Assembly (NCBI RefSeq): GCF_024679245.1
Contig: NC_090187.1
Coordinates: 28,202,815-28,266,814 of the forward strand
Source of the DNA: Pseudorasbora parva
Lineage: Eukaryota; Chordata; Actinopteri; Cypriniformes; Gobionidae
Direction of reading: 5' to 3'
Length of the DNA: 64,000 bases
Position numbers and translations under genes: made by a program. This document shows, piece after piece, positions 1 through 10,582 of the stretch. Below the pieces are notes generated by a model that had not been told where the DNA came from, did not search any database, and saw nothing but the letters and a program-made list of their open reading frames with translations. The number at the start of each line of letters is the position of its first letter. Position 1 is the stretch's first letter.

Positions 1-361
1 CAAACGCGGCAAACTTTAATAGACATTAATACAAAGGCGGGACACCATAACTGCATGTCGGTACCGTAACTTAATTTAGACGCATGGCTAAACAAAAGCA
101 GAGTACCGTAACTCAGTTTGAGTGTTCTAAAACCAAGGCAAAGAGCGGTAACTGCTGTTACGGTGTTCTGCCTTGGTTTCTCCTGGGCTTTTGGAAGTTA
201 CTGTTCAGACAATCAGACAATCCATAATTTTCTCGAAAAAACAACATTATTGACTAACGATATTTATCCACATGATAAAGGAGGTCTTGAAAGTCCCAAA
301 AATGTCAATAACTCATTTTCGACCAAAAACGAAGTTACGGCCTTTTGCCTTTGCACGGCAG
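1..361. other. Left flank with no recognised gene
   Basis: AT-rich sequence without a recognisable coding region. Short GTAAC-containing motifs recur (near 65, 108, 147 and, inverted, 157), and a hairpin lies at 131-178. DIRS element A ends at about 361, so this is probably its target or an older repeat. Confidence 0.5.
131..178. repeat. Short imperfect hairpin
   Basis: The arms AACCAAGGCA...GGTAAC and GTTAC...TGCCTTGGTT pair around a 3-4 base loop, with a few mismatches in the middle of the stem. It resembles the core of a small palindromic MITE, but no target duplication was found. Confidence 0.45.
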
Positions 362-425
362 TATACATAACCCGAGCCGTTCCCTTATCGAGGGAACTTC
401 CCACTGCGTCGAAACGCTTTGGGGA
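362..425 (-). repeat. Internal complementary region of DIRS A, truncated
   Basis: 379-425 is a perfect 47-bp inverted copy of the left terminal repeat at 5197-5243. The next bases on the minus strand (GGCTCGGGTTATGTATAC) match the start of the second half of the complementary region in elements B and C and then stop. In intact DIRS elements this region is complementary to both ends and is thought to template circle formation. Confidence 0.8.
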
Positions 426-492
426 ACGAATACCCACTAGGCCACACCGAGGGTAGCGCCTGTCCTAGTGTGAAGCTGGAGACCGGGCACAA

Positions 493-1480
493 CTAGGGTT
501 GGAGCACCCTCGCGCCAGGCGTCGCAGGGAGATCCAGGCTGTAAAACCTGATAAAAGAGTGTGGGGTAGCCCACCCCGCAGCCTCGCAGATATCCTGCAA
601 GGGGACCCCAGAAAGGAGAGCCACCGAAGAGGCCATACCTCTGGTGGAATGTGCCCTCACGGCTATAGGTGAAGGCAAACTGCGCACCTGATAAGCCATG
701 GTTATCGCCTGGACAATCCAGTTACTGATTGTCTGAGTAGACGCAGGCAACCCTTTCTTGGGTGAGCCGAAACACACCAAAAGTTGTTGTGATCTCCTCC
801 ACTGTGCAGACTTCGCCAGATACACCCTGAGTGCCCTGACCGGGCAGAGTAGGTGAAGTCTCCCTTCTTCCGCCGTCACGTGAGGCGGAGGATGAAATGC
901 CTGCAGAACCAAAGACCTGACCACACTCGATGGGACCTTAGGCACGTAGCCTGGCCTAGGGTGTAAGATGGCCTTCACTCCGCCCAGGGCAAACTCCAGG
1001 CAAGTCGGCGTTACCGCCAAGGCCTGGAGATCTCCCACTCTCCTCAGAGAGGTAATGGCGAGGAGAAAAGCCACCTTGAGGGTCAGATTCTTCGGTTCTG
1101 CTGACTCCAATGGCTCGAAGGGGGCCTCAGCCAGCCCCTCGAGAACCACTGCCAGATCCCAGGTTGGAACTCTGGACTGAGCCGCAGGCCTCATCCTCCG
1201 CGCCCCACGGAGGAACTGTACAACCAACTGGTGCCTACCCAGAGGCCCATCACCCAGAGGAGTGTGGAAAGCCGCAATGGCAGCCACGTACACCTTGAGT
1301 GTGGACGGGGTTAGGCCCGCAGAGAAGCGATCTTGGAGGAACTCCAGCACTGAAGCCACTGGGCAGTTAACTGGGTCCACCTCACGCCCCCTGCACCAAG
1401 TGGAAAACACATTCTCCTACAAGTCTCCTTGTAGACGGAGCCCTGGAACTGAGTAAGGTCTCTACCACCTCTGCCGACAG
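493..1480 (-). pseudogene. DIRS A tyrosine recombinase, frameshifted at its N-terminus
   Basis: A 305-codon open stretch (493-1410) encodes most of a DIRS-type tyrosine recombinase, the enzyme that joins the circular DNA copy to the genome. The catalytic set is visible: Arg in SLRRVGDLQAL (about residue 123-124), H254-x-x-R257 in HSTRGMA, His284, and the nucleophile Tyr290 in FIRFYSLD. The upstream codons (RAPSTRRL) lie in another frame around 1410-1480, so a frameshift separates the start from the body. The catalytic half looks intact, but no upstream ATG in frame fits a native start. It is the last gene of element A, and its stop is about 70 bases before the internal complementary region, as in element C. 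Confidence 0.85.
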
Positions 1481-2850
1481 GCCAGCCTCTAGGTACCTGG
1501 CCCCCTCAGGGGCCAGACCCAAAGGTTCCAAATCTCTGGCCGGGGGTGGAAAATCGTACCCGCCGCCTGAGACAGGAGATCCCTCCTCAGAGGAATCTGC
1601 CATGGATGACCTGCCAGCAGGGCTATGATATCTGAGAACCAAACTCGAGTCGGCCAGCGGGGTGCTACCAGAAGTAGACTGATCCCCTGCCGACGGACCC
1701 TCTCCAGGACTCCCGGGAGCAGAGTGATCGGGGGAAATGCGGCCACGTCTGCACCATGGCATCCAACCCCTGCGGGGCTGGATGCGTGAGGGAGAACCAC
1801 AGTGGACAGTGGGACGTCTCTCGAGACGCAAACAGATCCACTTCCACTGGGCCGAACCTCTCGCACATGGCCTCCACCACCTCGGGGTGGAGCCGCCACT
1901 CCCGGGGCCTCAGCCCCTGCCTCGACAGGATGTCTGCTCCCTGATTTTGAACCCCCGGGACGTACATTGCCCTGATGGACAACAGTTTCCCCTGGGACCA
2001 CAGGAGGATTAGATGCGCCAGTCTGCACAGAGGGCGGGACCTTAACCCTCCCTGGCGATTGAGGTACGCTACGACAGCCGTATTGTCTGTCCGCACCAGG
2101 ACATGTTGGCTGCGGAGGTCCGGGAAAAAGCTCCTGAGAGCTGTGTAGACCGCCATCATCTCCAGGCAATTTATGTGCCAGGAGGAATGATGGCCCTCCC
2201 ACGGGCCCCTCGCAAAGCGGCCGTTCATGACCGCGCCCCAACCAGTGAGGGAGGCGTCTGTTGAAACGGATTTCCGGCAACAGGACGCTCCCAACACTGG
2301 CCCCTGGGACAGAAACCAAGGTTTCTTCCATATGACTAGGGAACTAAGGCATCTGCGCGTTACCCTGATCATACGAAAGAGATTCCCTCTGGGGGAAAAC
2401 CCCTTGGTATTCAACCACCACTGGAGGGGTCTCATGTGTAGCAGGCCGAACGGTATCACGTTGGACGCTGCTGCCATGTGCCCCAGCACTCTCTGAAAGT
2501 GCTTCACAGTGGTGTGCTTAACAGTGAGGCCGAAGGGAAGAACCCAATATTGGTACGCCTCGCTCCCGAAAGCGAACCTCAGGCCTCCTGTGGGCAGGAA
2601 GGATGGAGATATGGAATATGCGTCTTTAGATACATCGTGACGAACCAGTCCTCGAACTGGATCTGACTCACGATGGGATAGTGAGCATCTTGAACCTGAA
2701 TCTCCCCAGAGAACGGTTCAAGTACCTCCGATTTAATAATAGACGCACCCTTCCATCCTCTTTGGGAACCATGAAGTAGCGACCGTAAAGCCGGACTCCC
2801 TGTCTGGCGGAGGGATACACTATATAGCCTTCTTTACCATCAGGGAGCAC
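1481..2850 (-). pseudogene. DIRS A reverse transcriptase/RNase H, with deletion and frameshifts
   Basis: The minus-strand reading begins with RT N-terminal sequence (YGRYFMVPKEDGRVR, then LNRSLGRFRFKM) near 2850-2668. It continues through EDWFVT and LRFAFGSEAYQY to LPFGL near 2520, then jumps to the post-palm segment VKHFQRVLGHMAAASNV near 2507. The part that should contain YIDD is missing (about 300 bp relative to element C). RNase H follows, with TDASLTGWG, an EMMAVYTAL helix and VRTDNTAVVAYL, ending in IPGVQNQGADILSRQG. A frameshift near 1740 moves the reading into the frame encoding LLPGVLERVRRQG and PTRVWFSDI. Without YIDD the polymerase must be dead. Confidence 0.85.
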
Positions 2851-2880
2851 ACTTCCTGTTCCCTAACCTGCCACTGGACT

Positions 2881-3690
2881 GGGCACACCACTATTCAGGC
2901 CACACCGATGAACGCCGGTGGTGGAACGCTGAACTGCAGTCTCTACCCTTTGCCCAAGGTACACAGGGCGCCAGCAGATATATTCGGGAGCATAACCATG
3001 CGCCTAGATATTCTACTAGGGGAACCAGCCTCTCAAACCTCCTGCCCGACCCTCTGAAGCGGCCACCCGGCAGGGCTTAGTCGGGGAGGATTTTCGGTGT
3101 GCGAACGCGTTCGCTGCCCAGCCGAAGTCTCCCTAGAGGCGGCTAGAGTAGCATGCATTCGCAGGAAGTCAATGTGGCCCGAGCGTCATAGACGGCGGAT
3201 CGCAGCATCGACTTCCAGAAAACTCCACAGAGGAGGCGACCTCGATCGCTCCTCTGGAGAGGGGGCTGGCCAGCAGGCCACTGGGCTGGGCACACCACCA
3301 TTCAGACCACATCGATGACTTCAGTATTGGAACACTGAACTGCAGTCTGCACCCTTTGCCCATGGTACACAGGGCCCAAGCAGATATATTCAGGAGCATG
3401 ATGACTATGCGCTGATATATTCTACTAGGGGAACCAGCCTCTCAAGGCTGGTCTCTGGTACCCGCCGAGCCTCCTGCCCGACCCCCTGAAGCGGCCACCC
3501 GGCAGGGCTTAGTCGGGGAGGATTTTCGGTGTGCAAACGCGTTTGCTGCCCAGCTGCAGTCTTTCTAGAGGCGGCTAGAGCAGCATGCGTTCGCTGGAAG
3601 CCAATGTGGCCCGAGCGTCGTAGACGGCGGATCGCAGCATCGACTTCCAGAAGACTCCACAGAGGAGGCGACCTCGATCGCTCCCCGGGA
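2881..3690 (-). repeat. Tandem duplication (about 405 bp x 2) of the gag-RT junction
   Basis: Unit one (2881-3287) and unit two (3288-about 3690) align along their length: GGGCACACCA, the TGAACTGCAGTCT block, the GCAGATATATTC block, the CACCCGGCAGGGCTTAG block, and the end near GACCTCGATCGCTCC. The unit corresponds to the region upstream of the RT domain in element C (about 39,950-40,260). The copies differ by scattered substitutions and small indels, so the duplication is not recent. Both units keep the ATTGGCTTCCAG-like reading toward RT but are full of stops. Confidence 0.8.
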
Positions 3691-3704
3691 GCAACGAACA
3701 CAAT

Positions 3705-4012
3705 TTGGATGATAGGCTGAAATACCTAACTCCTCAAAGTCAGATAAATCCCATTTAATTGCACAGAATTAAATACCACCAAAAACACCCAAATAGTGAA
3801 CACAACTCGGATTATAGGGTGATAATCTAACTCCTCAAAGTTAGATAAATGCCATTTAATTCCTCAGAAATAAATGCCATCATAATCACCCGTCATGTGA
3901 ACATGCTGAATGATAGGCTGAATAGACATATCTAACTCCTCAAAGTCAGATAATGTTTAATTTAAATTCCTCAGAATTAAATGCAGCCCTAATCACCAGA
4001 CCATACTGTTTA
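3705..4012 (-). repeat. About 100-bp minisatellite, three copies, inside the gag remnant
   Basis: Three degenerate units begin at about 3708, 3808 and 3908. Each has GAT(A/T)GGCTGA-like sequence, then CTAACTCCTCAAAGTCAGAT and a TTTAATT...AGAATTAAAT stretch. The CTCCTCAAAGTCAGAT part resembles the gag codons TAATTCCTCAGAATCAGA at 4558-4575 (SDSEELDV on the minus strand), so the array may derive from gag. A second duplicated motif, CGCTGCCTC(A/G)GCAACGCGAGAC, occurs at about 4038 and 4279. Confidence 0.7.
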
Positions 4013-4329
4013 AATATGCATTCAACTAATCATCTACACGCTGCCTCAGCAACGCGAGACTCGATTCGTTCCCAACATATTTGGCTTTCATCCCTCGAGA
4101 TGAAAGACCACAGGCGCGAGGCTGAAACACCATCGAAAACGCACGTTTCTGTACGCTACGAGACATTTCTCAACGACCACAGCCAGCACCCTCAGGAGCT
4201 GACTGCAAGCCTCGCTAAACAGTATCACATGCACACAGATAGCGTGTGTTCACTCTTGTTGCAGACCCGTAATGCACGCGCTGCCTCGGCAACGCGAGAC
4301 GAGCCTGCATTATGAGGTGGCGAGCTCTC

Positions 4330-4975
4330 GTTTGCTTCACTCCGTCGACGCTGAGCACATCTAATTCCTCGGAATCAGATCGCTCAAGCATCTGGTTCTC
4401 CATCCAGGGGAAGAGCCGCATCGCGGGCTTCCGCACGGGAACGGAGAACACCGGGTTACTACAGGCAGCCCGCTCGGGGACTGCTTGAGCACCTTATTTT
4501 ATGAATGAAGCAGTGTGTATGGTGTTTTAACGTCACCCGCCTTGATGCTGAGCACATCTAATTCCTCAGAATCAGACAGCTCAAGCATCGGACCCTCCAA
4601 CCCGGGGGAAGATGCCGCCAAGCGGGCTTCCACACGGGGAGGAAGATCGTCGGAACTGTCAGAGGAGGATTGGGAAAGTGCCGCAGCAGTCCCAAACCCT
4701 CTGACAAGTCCCGCTGTGAACCCCATGATCTGCGACGCCGAGTCACCGACCGCGGGTGCAGAACCATGGGGCTCACGAGGCTGGCAGGTCTCATCGAACA
4801 CGGCCAGCCGAGAGCGGAGCAGTCTGAGTGTCAGCCGCACAATGCTTACAGGCAGCTCCCTCGAGATCCGCCCGGGCATGCTGAGCACCCAGACACTGCA
4901 CACACAGCAGGTGTGTATCCGAGCCCGAAAATGTAGCGGGGACACGGATGCACACACTGCCTAACTCTCTTTAAT
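4330..4975 (-). pseudogene. DIRS A gag remnant
   Basis: On the minus strand, codons near 4970-4940 give CVHPCPRYI, matching the N-terminal Cys motif of the intact gag in element B (residues 10-18). A later frame gives LRLLRSRLAVFDE, the Ser/Asp-rich stretch DSSDDLPP and MLELSDSEELDVLSI, all with counterparts in B and C. The frame changes in between, the CxxC spacing is disrupted, and the downstream two thirds of gag is replaced by the minisatellite and the duplicated block. Gag would form the structural particle; this copy cannot. Confidence 0.75.
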
Positions 4976-5079
4976 TATTACTTTTCTCTTCCACACACTT
5001 CCACAACTGGACAAACAACAGTAAATAGACAGACAAAACAGAGAGCGCTATGCTGAAGAGCAATAACTGCCGCCATTAT

Positions 5080-5243
5080 GCGCCGGCTCCCCTTTTATAC
5101 TTCCGGGTACGCCGTCACAATGACGTCATCACGCACGACCAATCGGATTGGACTAGTGTTTATTCAGACTTCAGATTCGCTGATGCTTAGGGAGCATCCC
5201 CAAAGCGTTTCGACGCAGTGGGAAGTTCCCTCGATAAGGGAAC
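5080..5243 (-). promoter_or_regulatory. Left inverted terminal repeat with TATA box and CRE site (DIRS A)
   Basis: On the minus strand the terminal repeat contains an exact CRE palindrome TGACGTCA at 5121-5128 and, about 20 bases downstream, GTATAAAAGG at 5091-5100. The spacing and order match the repeats of elements B and C, which fits a pol II promoter driving gag. The function is inferred from the motifs. Confidence 0.6.
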
Positions 5244-5525
5244 AGTTTTTGAATTGCAATAATATGTCACAATATTAATGTTTTTGCTGCACGTTTGATT
5301 AAATGAATGCAGCCTTGGTGAGCATAGATATGGTAGCTTGTAACAGAATAAAAAATAAAAAAAGTAATGACTTTTTATCTCAGCATTCAGACTTTTTTTC
5401 ACATTTGCGAGTTTACATTTCGCAATTCTAACTCAGAATTGCTTGTTATAAAGTCACGATTGCGAGATATAAAGTCACAACTTTGCGTGTTATTTTATTT
5501 CGCAATTCTGACTTTATATCTCACA
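5244..5525. other. AT-rich stretch, no gene
   Basis: No coding sequence recognised. From about 5370 onward, iterated TCTCGCAATTCTGACTTTAT-like words lead into the fold-back at 5526-6040. Confidence 0.5.
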
Positions 5526-6040
5526 ATTTTACAGCTTTCACATTCAAAAAATTGGGGTCAATAAGCATTTTTTTTCTCTCATATGTCTGAGATGTTAAAA
5601 AACATTTTTAAAAGATATTTACAAGTTTTATCTGACAATTCCGAGTTTACATCTCGCAGTTCTGACATGTGAAATGAATGACTGAGAGTTTTTATCTCAC
5701 AATTCTTTTCTCACAATTTATCTCACAGTTATAAAGTCAGAATTGTGAGATACAAACTCTCAATTCTGAGAAGGTCAGTCTTTTTTTTTCTTTAGACTTG
5801 GACTTTTTAACTCACAATTGCGAGTTTATATCTCACAATTCTGAGAAAAGAAGTCAGAATTGCATAATTGAGAGTTAAACTGTCAGAACTGCGAGATGTA
5901 AACTCGTAATTGTGAGATAAAAGTTGCAATTATCTTTTAAAATGTTTTATTCTGTGGTGGAAACAAGCTTCATATGAGACATATGAGAGGAAAAAAAATC
6001 TTATTGACCACAGCTTTTTAAATGTGAAAACTGTAAAATC
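5526..6040. mobile_element. Fold-back (non-autonomous DNA) element with iterated palindromic core
   Basis: The left arm at 5526-5588 (from ATTTTACAG through TCAATAAGCATTTTTT to CATATGTCT) is an inverted copy of 5977-6040, with a handful of mismatches. Between the arms, words such as TCTCACAATT, GCGAGTTTA and AAGTCAGAATTG recur in both orientations. No target duplication was identified. Confidence 0.65.
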
Positions 6041-7004
6041 TGGTAAATCCAATCTAATTTAATTTAAAAAAAAATAAAGAAATCTCCAAATTTGACCATA
6101 AATACAGGTGAAGTTTGTCATTTTACTTCTGCTTTCCCAGTTTAATGTGCACACACAGACAATATCAGTACGCCTTAAGTTTATTTTCCCCAGAACTGCA
6201 AACACTGTGGTTTTGTGACTCTATTAAAACATTGTTCTTTTTGTTTAAACAGCCTGACACAGCAACATTGACTTAACCAATGGCATGAGTTTGGGGCAGA
6301 ACTGTCTGTTTGACTAGGCAATGGCAAATAGGAGTGTTTGAGAAACCTGTTTGAATACTGTCATCATTTTGCGTGCAGCATTTCATTAGTGATTCTACAA
6401 CATAAACAGTCTTTTTGTGGGTCCTTCTCATGTGTTCTGCTGTAGGGGAGAGCGGGTCACAACCTAGCACTTTTTGACTTTCTCAGTTTGTGTATATCCA
6501 CTTGGGGTTCAGAGAATACATTTTTTTCCCAACATTAATTTCACACGTCTAGTAAAAATTATGTGGTTTTGTTTCATTAATACAATGTACACTTTTTCCT
6601 TGATTTACCCCGAAATAATGAAAGTGAAATGTGACATGCCCCATAGGTGGGGTACATTGTAACATGTTAGGGGCATAATGTACCAAATGACAGCTTAAAA
6701 TGTTACCTGATATAATCTGAAAAATATCCAAAACAAACTAAAATATTTTGTCAATAAAATACCATGATCATCATCATCATCATCATCATCATTTTTTTTT
6801 ATAAAATAATGGCATTTTTAAATCATTAAAATATACACATTTTGAGTTTGATAACAAACATATTGCTAAATACAGCTATAGCATAGTTAAAAAAATAACA
6901 ATAATTAATCATTTCTGAACATTGATTCTCAGTCATTATTCATCCTTTTCTCATGGTTTCTCAAAATAATTCATAAAAGTATATAATATAATAGCTTATT
7001 ACAC
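6041..7004. other. AT-rich intergenic stretch
   Basis: No gene recognised. It contains the short (ATC)n tract at 6764-6792. The longest open stretches are about 60 codons with no family resemblance. Confidence 0.5.
6764..6792. repeat. (ATC)n microsatellite
   Basis: About nine ATC units followed by a T run. Confidence 0.95.
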
Positions 7005-7490
7005 GGCTCTGTGAAATACTTGATTCTGATTGGTCAATCGTGTATTCAAGCGGTATGTTATTTCCAGATAACAACCGCTCATACGGGTACTACGAGTTAT
7101 CTTGACCGGTACTACTTCTATGCTTAATGCTGGCGCCATCTTGTGGCTGTTACATACTTAAACAACCATGGCTACAATGGAAGACTTCAAGGTGGGTTTC
7201 CTTTATAAAGTTTTAAATATGGATATTTTTCTTACACAAACGCATCGATTCGAATCAGAAGGCTCTATTAACCCACCGGAGTCGTGTGGAGCACGTTATT
7301 TGACGGACAGCTGCATTTTTTATGGACTTCAAAAACAGCAACTACTACTGGGATTAACGTCAGCCTGGACTTTTAAAATATAACTCCAATTGTATTAGTC
7401 TGAAAGAAGAATGTCATATATACCTAGAATGACTTGAGGGTGGGTAAATCATAGGTTTGGTTTCATTTTTGGGTGAACTAACCCTTTCAG
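7005..7490. repeat. Dispersed repeat ending in GGGTGAACTAACCCTTT
   Basis: The part from about 7192 resembles 29,310-29,592: shared blocks are the ATTAACCC..CGGAG region, TTTTATGGACTTCAAAA, GTCTGAAAGAAGAATGTCAT and CCTAGAATGACTT. The 3' end TTTTTGGGTGAACTAACCC is the reverse of the AGTTCACCCAAAAATG terminus of an abundant cyprinid MITE. The 71-codon open stretch at 7168-7383 is probably not a gene, since the second copy does not preserve it. Confidence 0.6.
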
Positions 7491-7996
7491 CATTCATTTT
7501 CAACATTTAGCAGCAATAGATAAAGGCTTAAAGCAGCACTTGGCAACTTTTGCTCTCGGGGTCCCCCTACAGTTGGGAAAAAATAATGTCCTCAACGACT
7601 GTCGTAACCTCTGTCATCCTACAACAGGGGATGCCATCGCACGTGCATTTGTTGACATGACGACCCTGATAGCCCTGAACTAGTGATGCGCGGGTCGTCT
7701 CATAACCTGTGGACCCCGTATGTCTATTTAATGGTCGCGGGTGCAGGGCGGGTTGTAAAAATATATACAGTGGTGCGGGGCGGGCCAAATAACTTCATAA
7801 AAGCAACAGTTCCCCTGAACACTGAGTAGTTCACATGCAGGTGTTCTTCTGGCGGTGCATGCGAAATGTCTTCATCCCAGGTACAGTCAGTGGCATATGT
7901 TTCAGCATGTCAATTTCATGGGTTTTATTTTTTTCAAACGCCAAATAATCGCGATGCTCACGTTTACAAGCCAACGTCATTATAGTAGTCTATTGG

Positions 7997-8233
7997 CTAC
8001 CGTTTTACAGAATCTATATGATACTTCAATTCAATATTTGAGTGGTAGGTAATCACCGTAACAAGCCTGACAGCATCGGTCGGGCACGCCTCCTTCAGCT
8101 CACGCCGACGAGCAAACGCTGGTCCAATGTTGATCCTCATCCTGCCTTTAATCCCATCACTTTTACGTTTCCTCTTATTGCTTTCCTCCAACAAAACCTT
8201 TTCTTTCTTATTTGTCTGTGCTGATTCGGACAT
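7997..8233 (-). pseudogene. Transposon-borne exon with INIGPAFARRREL motif
   Basis: From an ATG at 8233-8231, 78 codons run on the minus strand: an acidic/basic start (MSESAQTNKKEKVLLEE), a KRKRK cluster, then RMRINIGPAFARRRELKEA. The second half parallels the plus-strand fragment at 54,058-54,217 (KVNIGVAFPRWKEL...NADIACFLLER). After PTDAVR the similarity ends, either at a splice site or because of decay. I recognise the motif as recurrent in fish repeat-associated open frames, but I cannot name a function; it may bind DNA. The ARRREL here replaces the more usual ARWREL. Confidence 0.5.
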
Positions 8234-8237
8234 GACC

Positions 8238-8241
<4 letters not shown>

Positions 8242-8327
<86 letters not shown>
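8242..8327. repeat. (TA)n microsatellite
   Basis: Uninterrupted TA dinucleotide for about 86 bases. Confidence 0.98.
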
Positions 8328-8328
<1 letters not shown>

Positions 8329-8515
8329 CTGCAGGGAGTAATTCCGGGGCCAAGTGCAAAGAAGAAAATAATACATGCCAACATGGCTGGGAGTGACCAG
8401 CTGCAACAATGAACCAATGAACCATTTAAGACCTATTAACATAAGCTTAGTTAAAATAGATATACAATTATAAAAATAAAAAAATAAAAAGATTCAAAAA
8501 AAGATTCCATAATGT

Positions 8516-8780
8516 AGCACAATCCGACCAATAGGTGGCGCTGTGACCAAATTGATGTGGTGTGGTCAGGTGAGGTGAACACGATACATGCACAGTTTGG
8601 TGTCAATATGTCAAAACATTGCAGAGATACACCCTTAAGAGTCATTTTGGCATCATGCCTCAGCTTCGTTGCTATGGTAAACAAAAACGATTTCATCTAT
8701 TGATGTGAAATCCATAACTATTTGTTGGGATGGTCTGAGATGATACGATTAAATTTTGGTGAAATTTAGACAAACGGCCT
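8516..8780. repeat. Dispersed repeat with TAGGTGGCGCTGTGAC
   Basis: It contains the words ATAGGTGGCGCTGTGACC, CAGTTTGGTGTCAATATG and GAGATACA, in the same order as the unit at 9235-9450. This is a common fish dispersed repeat type; I could not assign its class. Confidence 0.5.
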
Positions 8781-9234
8781 AGGAGGAGCTTGAAAAAGTA
8801 GATTTTTAACTAATAACAAGATGGAGGAGAGGAAGTTTGACCAAATATGGCAAATTTGACATCCATGTTCTCTGCAGTAGCCATGGAATGTATTACGAGC
8901 AATTTCATTATAATAAGCTAATTTATTCAAAACTTATTAGCCTTTTTGCAAATTGTGTTATACATTATATAATTGTGTTATACATCCCGAAACTTTTTGA
9001 GTCCCTTCAGGGCATAGTGCAGAAGACACATAACGAGTTTCATAACGATATGCTAATGCTTTCGTCAAATACAGCATTTTTAGACAAAATTCTAAATGGC
9101 AGATGCTCCAAAATGGCTGATCTGGGACAATTGGATATCTTACGACTCAGCATGACATCCTGAATCTAACAAGATCATTTGTATGCTTTTTGGAAAAAAT
9201 CAGAAGTTATAAGCCAAAAAAATCTATTTTTTGT

Positions 9235-9450
9235 ATCTCTGGACCAGTAGGTGACACTGGGCCGAAACGCTGCAGGTCACTTTAGGTCATGCTTGTGATT
9301 ATCTGTGCATGTACCAAGTTTGGTTTGAATACGATAAAGAGTAGTGGAGATACAGCCTTGATTGTGTATTTTTGCAACCGCTATGTAAAATTTGTTTGCG
9401 TGTTTATCAAAAACTATTCGACGAATCAACTTGAATTTAATAACTATTTT
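9235..9450. repeat. Second unit of the GTAGGTG(A/G)C(A/G)CTG repeat
   Basis: The order CAGTAGGTGACACTGGGCC, GTACCAAGTTTGGTTTGAAT, GAGATACAGCC parallels 8516-8780. The two units are in direct orientation about 0.7 kb apart. Confidence 0.5.
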
Positions 9451-10009
9451 CCGGCATGGCCTGACTATGATCTGGTTCAACAAATAACTACAAATAACCC
9501 CTTGTTGGGTTGTGTCCTGCGTTCCCCTATTCTCTGTTACTGCTCTCTGTGTTTATATTGTTGCCACAAAGGGAAAAGAAAGCCTCATTATTTGCTTATT
9601 AATTAGCATTTAGCAAGGACTTTAGCGCAAAGACAATTGTGAGGGGATTTGGCACAATGCTAATCCCAGCTTGTCATCAGTTCACTGAAGTCCTTAAAGA
9701 CCCAGAGGTGTTTTCTTGTTGAAGGACAAGAAGTTTTTGTAGTATGATTAGCAATATTAGCATTTAAATCATTTAGTATTCCATTTGCTTCATTTTTTTT
9801 TTTTTTTTTTGCAGAGTACATAAGGTCCCAGTTGATTTGTCTGGTGAAAAGCCTAATGACCAGTTAAATATGTATCACTAATATTCGAGCATGTAATGTT
9901 TTTTCTTGGTTCTTTTCCTGCTTATCGTTGCTATAGTTGAGCTGAACTATCTGTCAATTTGAAGCCAGTAAAGAATATCTAAACTGGTAAATCTAACAGT
10001 TCTATAAGG
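9451..10009. other. No gene seen
   Basis: AT-rich sequence with a T run near 9797-9812. Nothing else recognised. Confidence 0.5.
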
Positions 10010-10501
10010 GGTTTAAAAGTTCACCCAAATATTTAAATTATGTCATTAATTTATTTACCCTCTATTTTGTTCCAAACCCTTAAGACCTTCATTCATCTTC
10101 GGAACACAAATAAAGATATTTTTGATGAAATCCGAGAGCTCTCTGACCCCTTCATAGACAGCAATTTAATTAATATGTTCAAGGCCCAGAAAGGTAAAAG
10201 GAAAGACATCGATAAAATAGTCCAAGTGACTCCAGTGGTACAACCTTAATATTATGAAGTGTTGACAATAATTTTTGTGTGCAAAAAAAATAAAATAATA
10301 TAAATAAAAATAACTTTATTCAACAATTTATTCACACCTGAGTTTCATCTGAGCTAAAGCAGAACACCGGCTTACCATTGGCCGAAGCTGTTCGTGTGAG
10401 CACCATGACACATGTGCATGTGTGTGATGCTGATGCAGGAGCTGGCCAACAAACTGCATAGAAGACTGACACAGACGAGAAGAAAATGTTGAATAAAGTA
10501 T

Positions 10502-10582
<81 letters not shown>

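Larger units (their letters stand above)
362..5243 (-). mobile_element. DIRS1-like retrotransposon A, rearranged and 3'-truncated
   Basis: Read on the minus strand, the order is left inverted terminal repeat (5243 inward), gag remnant, RT/RNase H remnant, tyrosine recombinase and internal complementary region. This is the DIRS plan; these elements integrate through a recombinase rather than a DDE integrase. A 47-bp segment at 5197-5243 is perfectly repeated in inverted orientation at 379-425. Comparison with elements B and C shows that the 379-425 copy is the internal complementary region, so the right inverted terminal repeat is missing and the element stops at about 361. It also carries a tandem duplication, a minisatellite and an RT deletion. 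It cannot be autonomous. Confidence 0.9.
7527..8430. mobile_element. Non-autonomous DNA element carrying a small conserved exon
   Basis: The left edge TTAAAGCAGCACTTGGCAAC resembles the edges at 52,268 and 53,580 (TTAAAG-y-xCACT-x-x-GTAACTTTT). A minus-strand coding fragment (7997-8233) matches one inside the element at 53,583-54,822. Inside lie a TAGTGATGCGCGGGTCG block near 7682, typical of hAT termini, and a long (TA)n tract. The right edge is uncertain. Confidence 0.5.

Noticed and set aside
379..5243. DIRS A as a complete element bounded by 47-bp inverted terminal repeats
   Set aside because: Comparison with B and C shows the left-hand copy is the internal complementary region, so the right terminal repeat is absent.
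8127..8442. Open stretches with long Tyr-Ile repeats on both strands
   Set aside because: They are translations of a (TA)n microsatellite.
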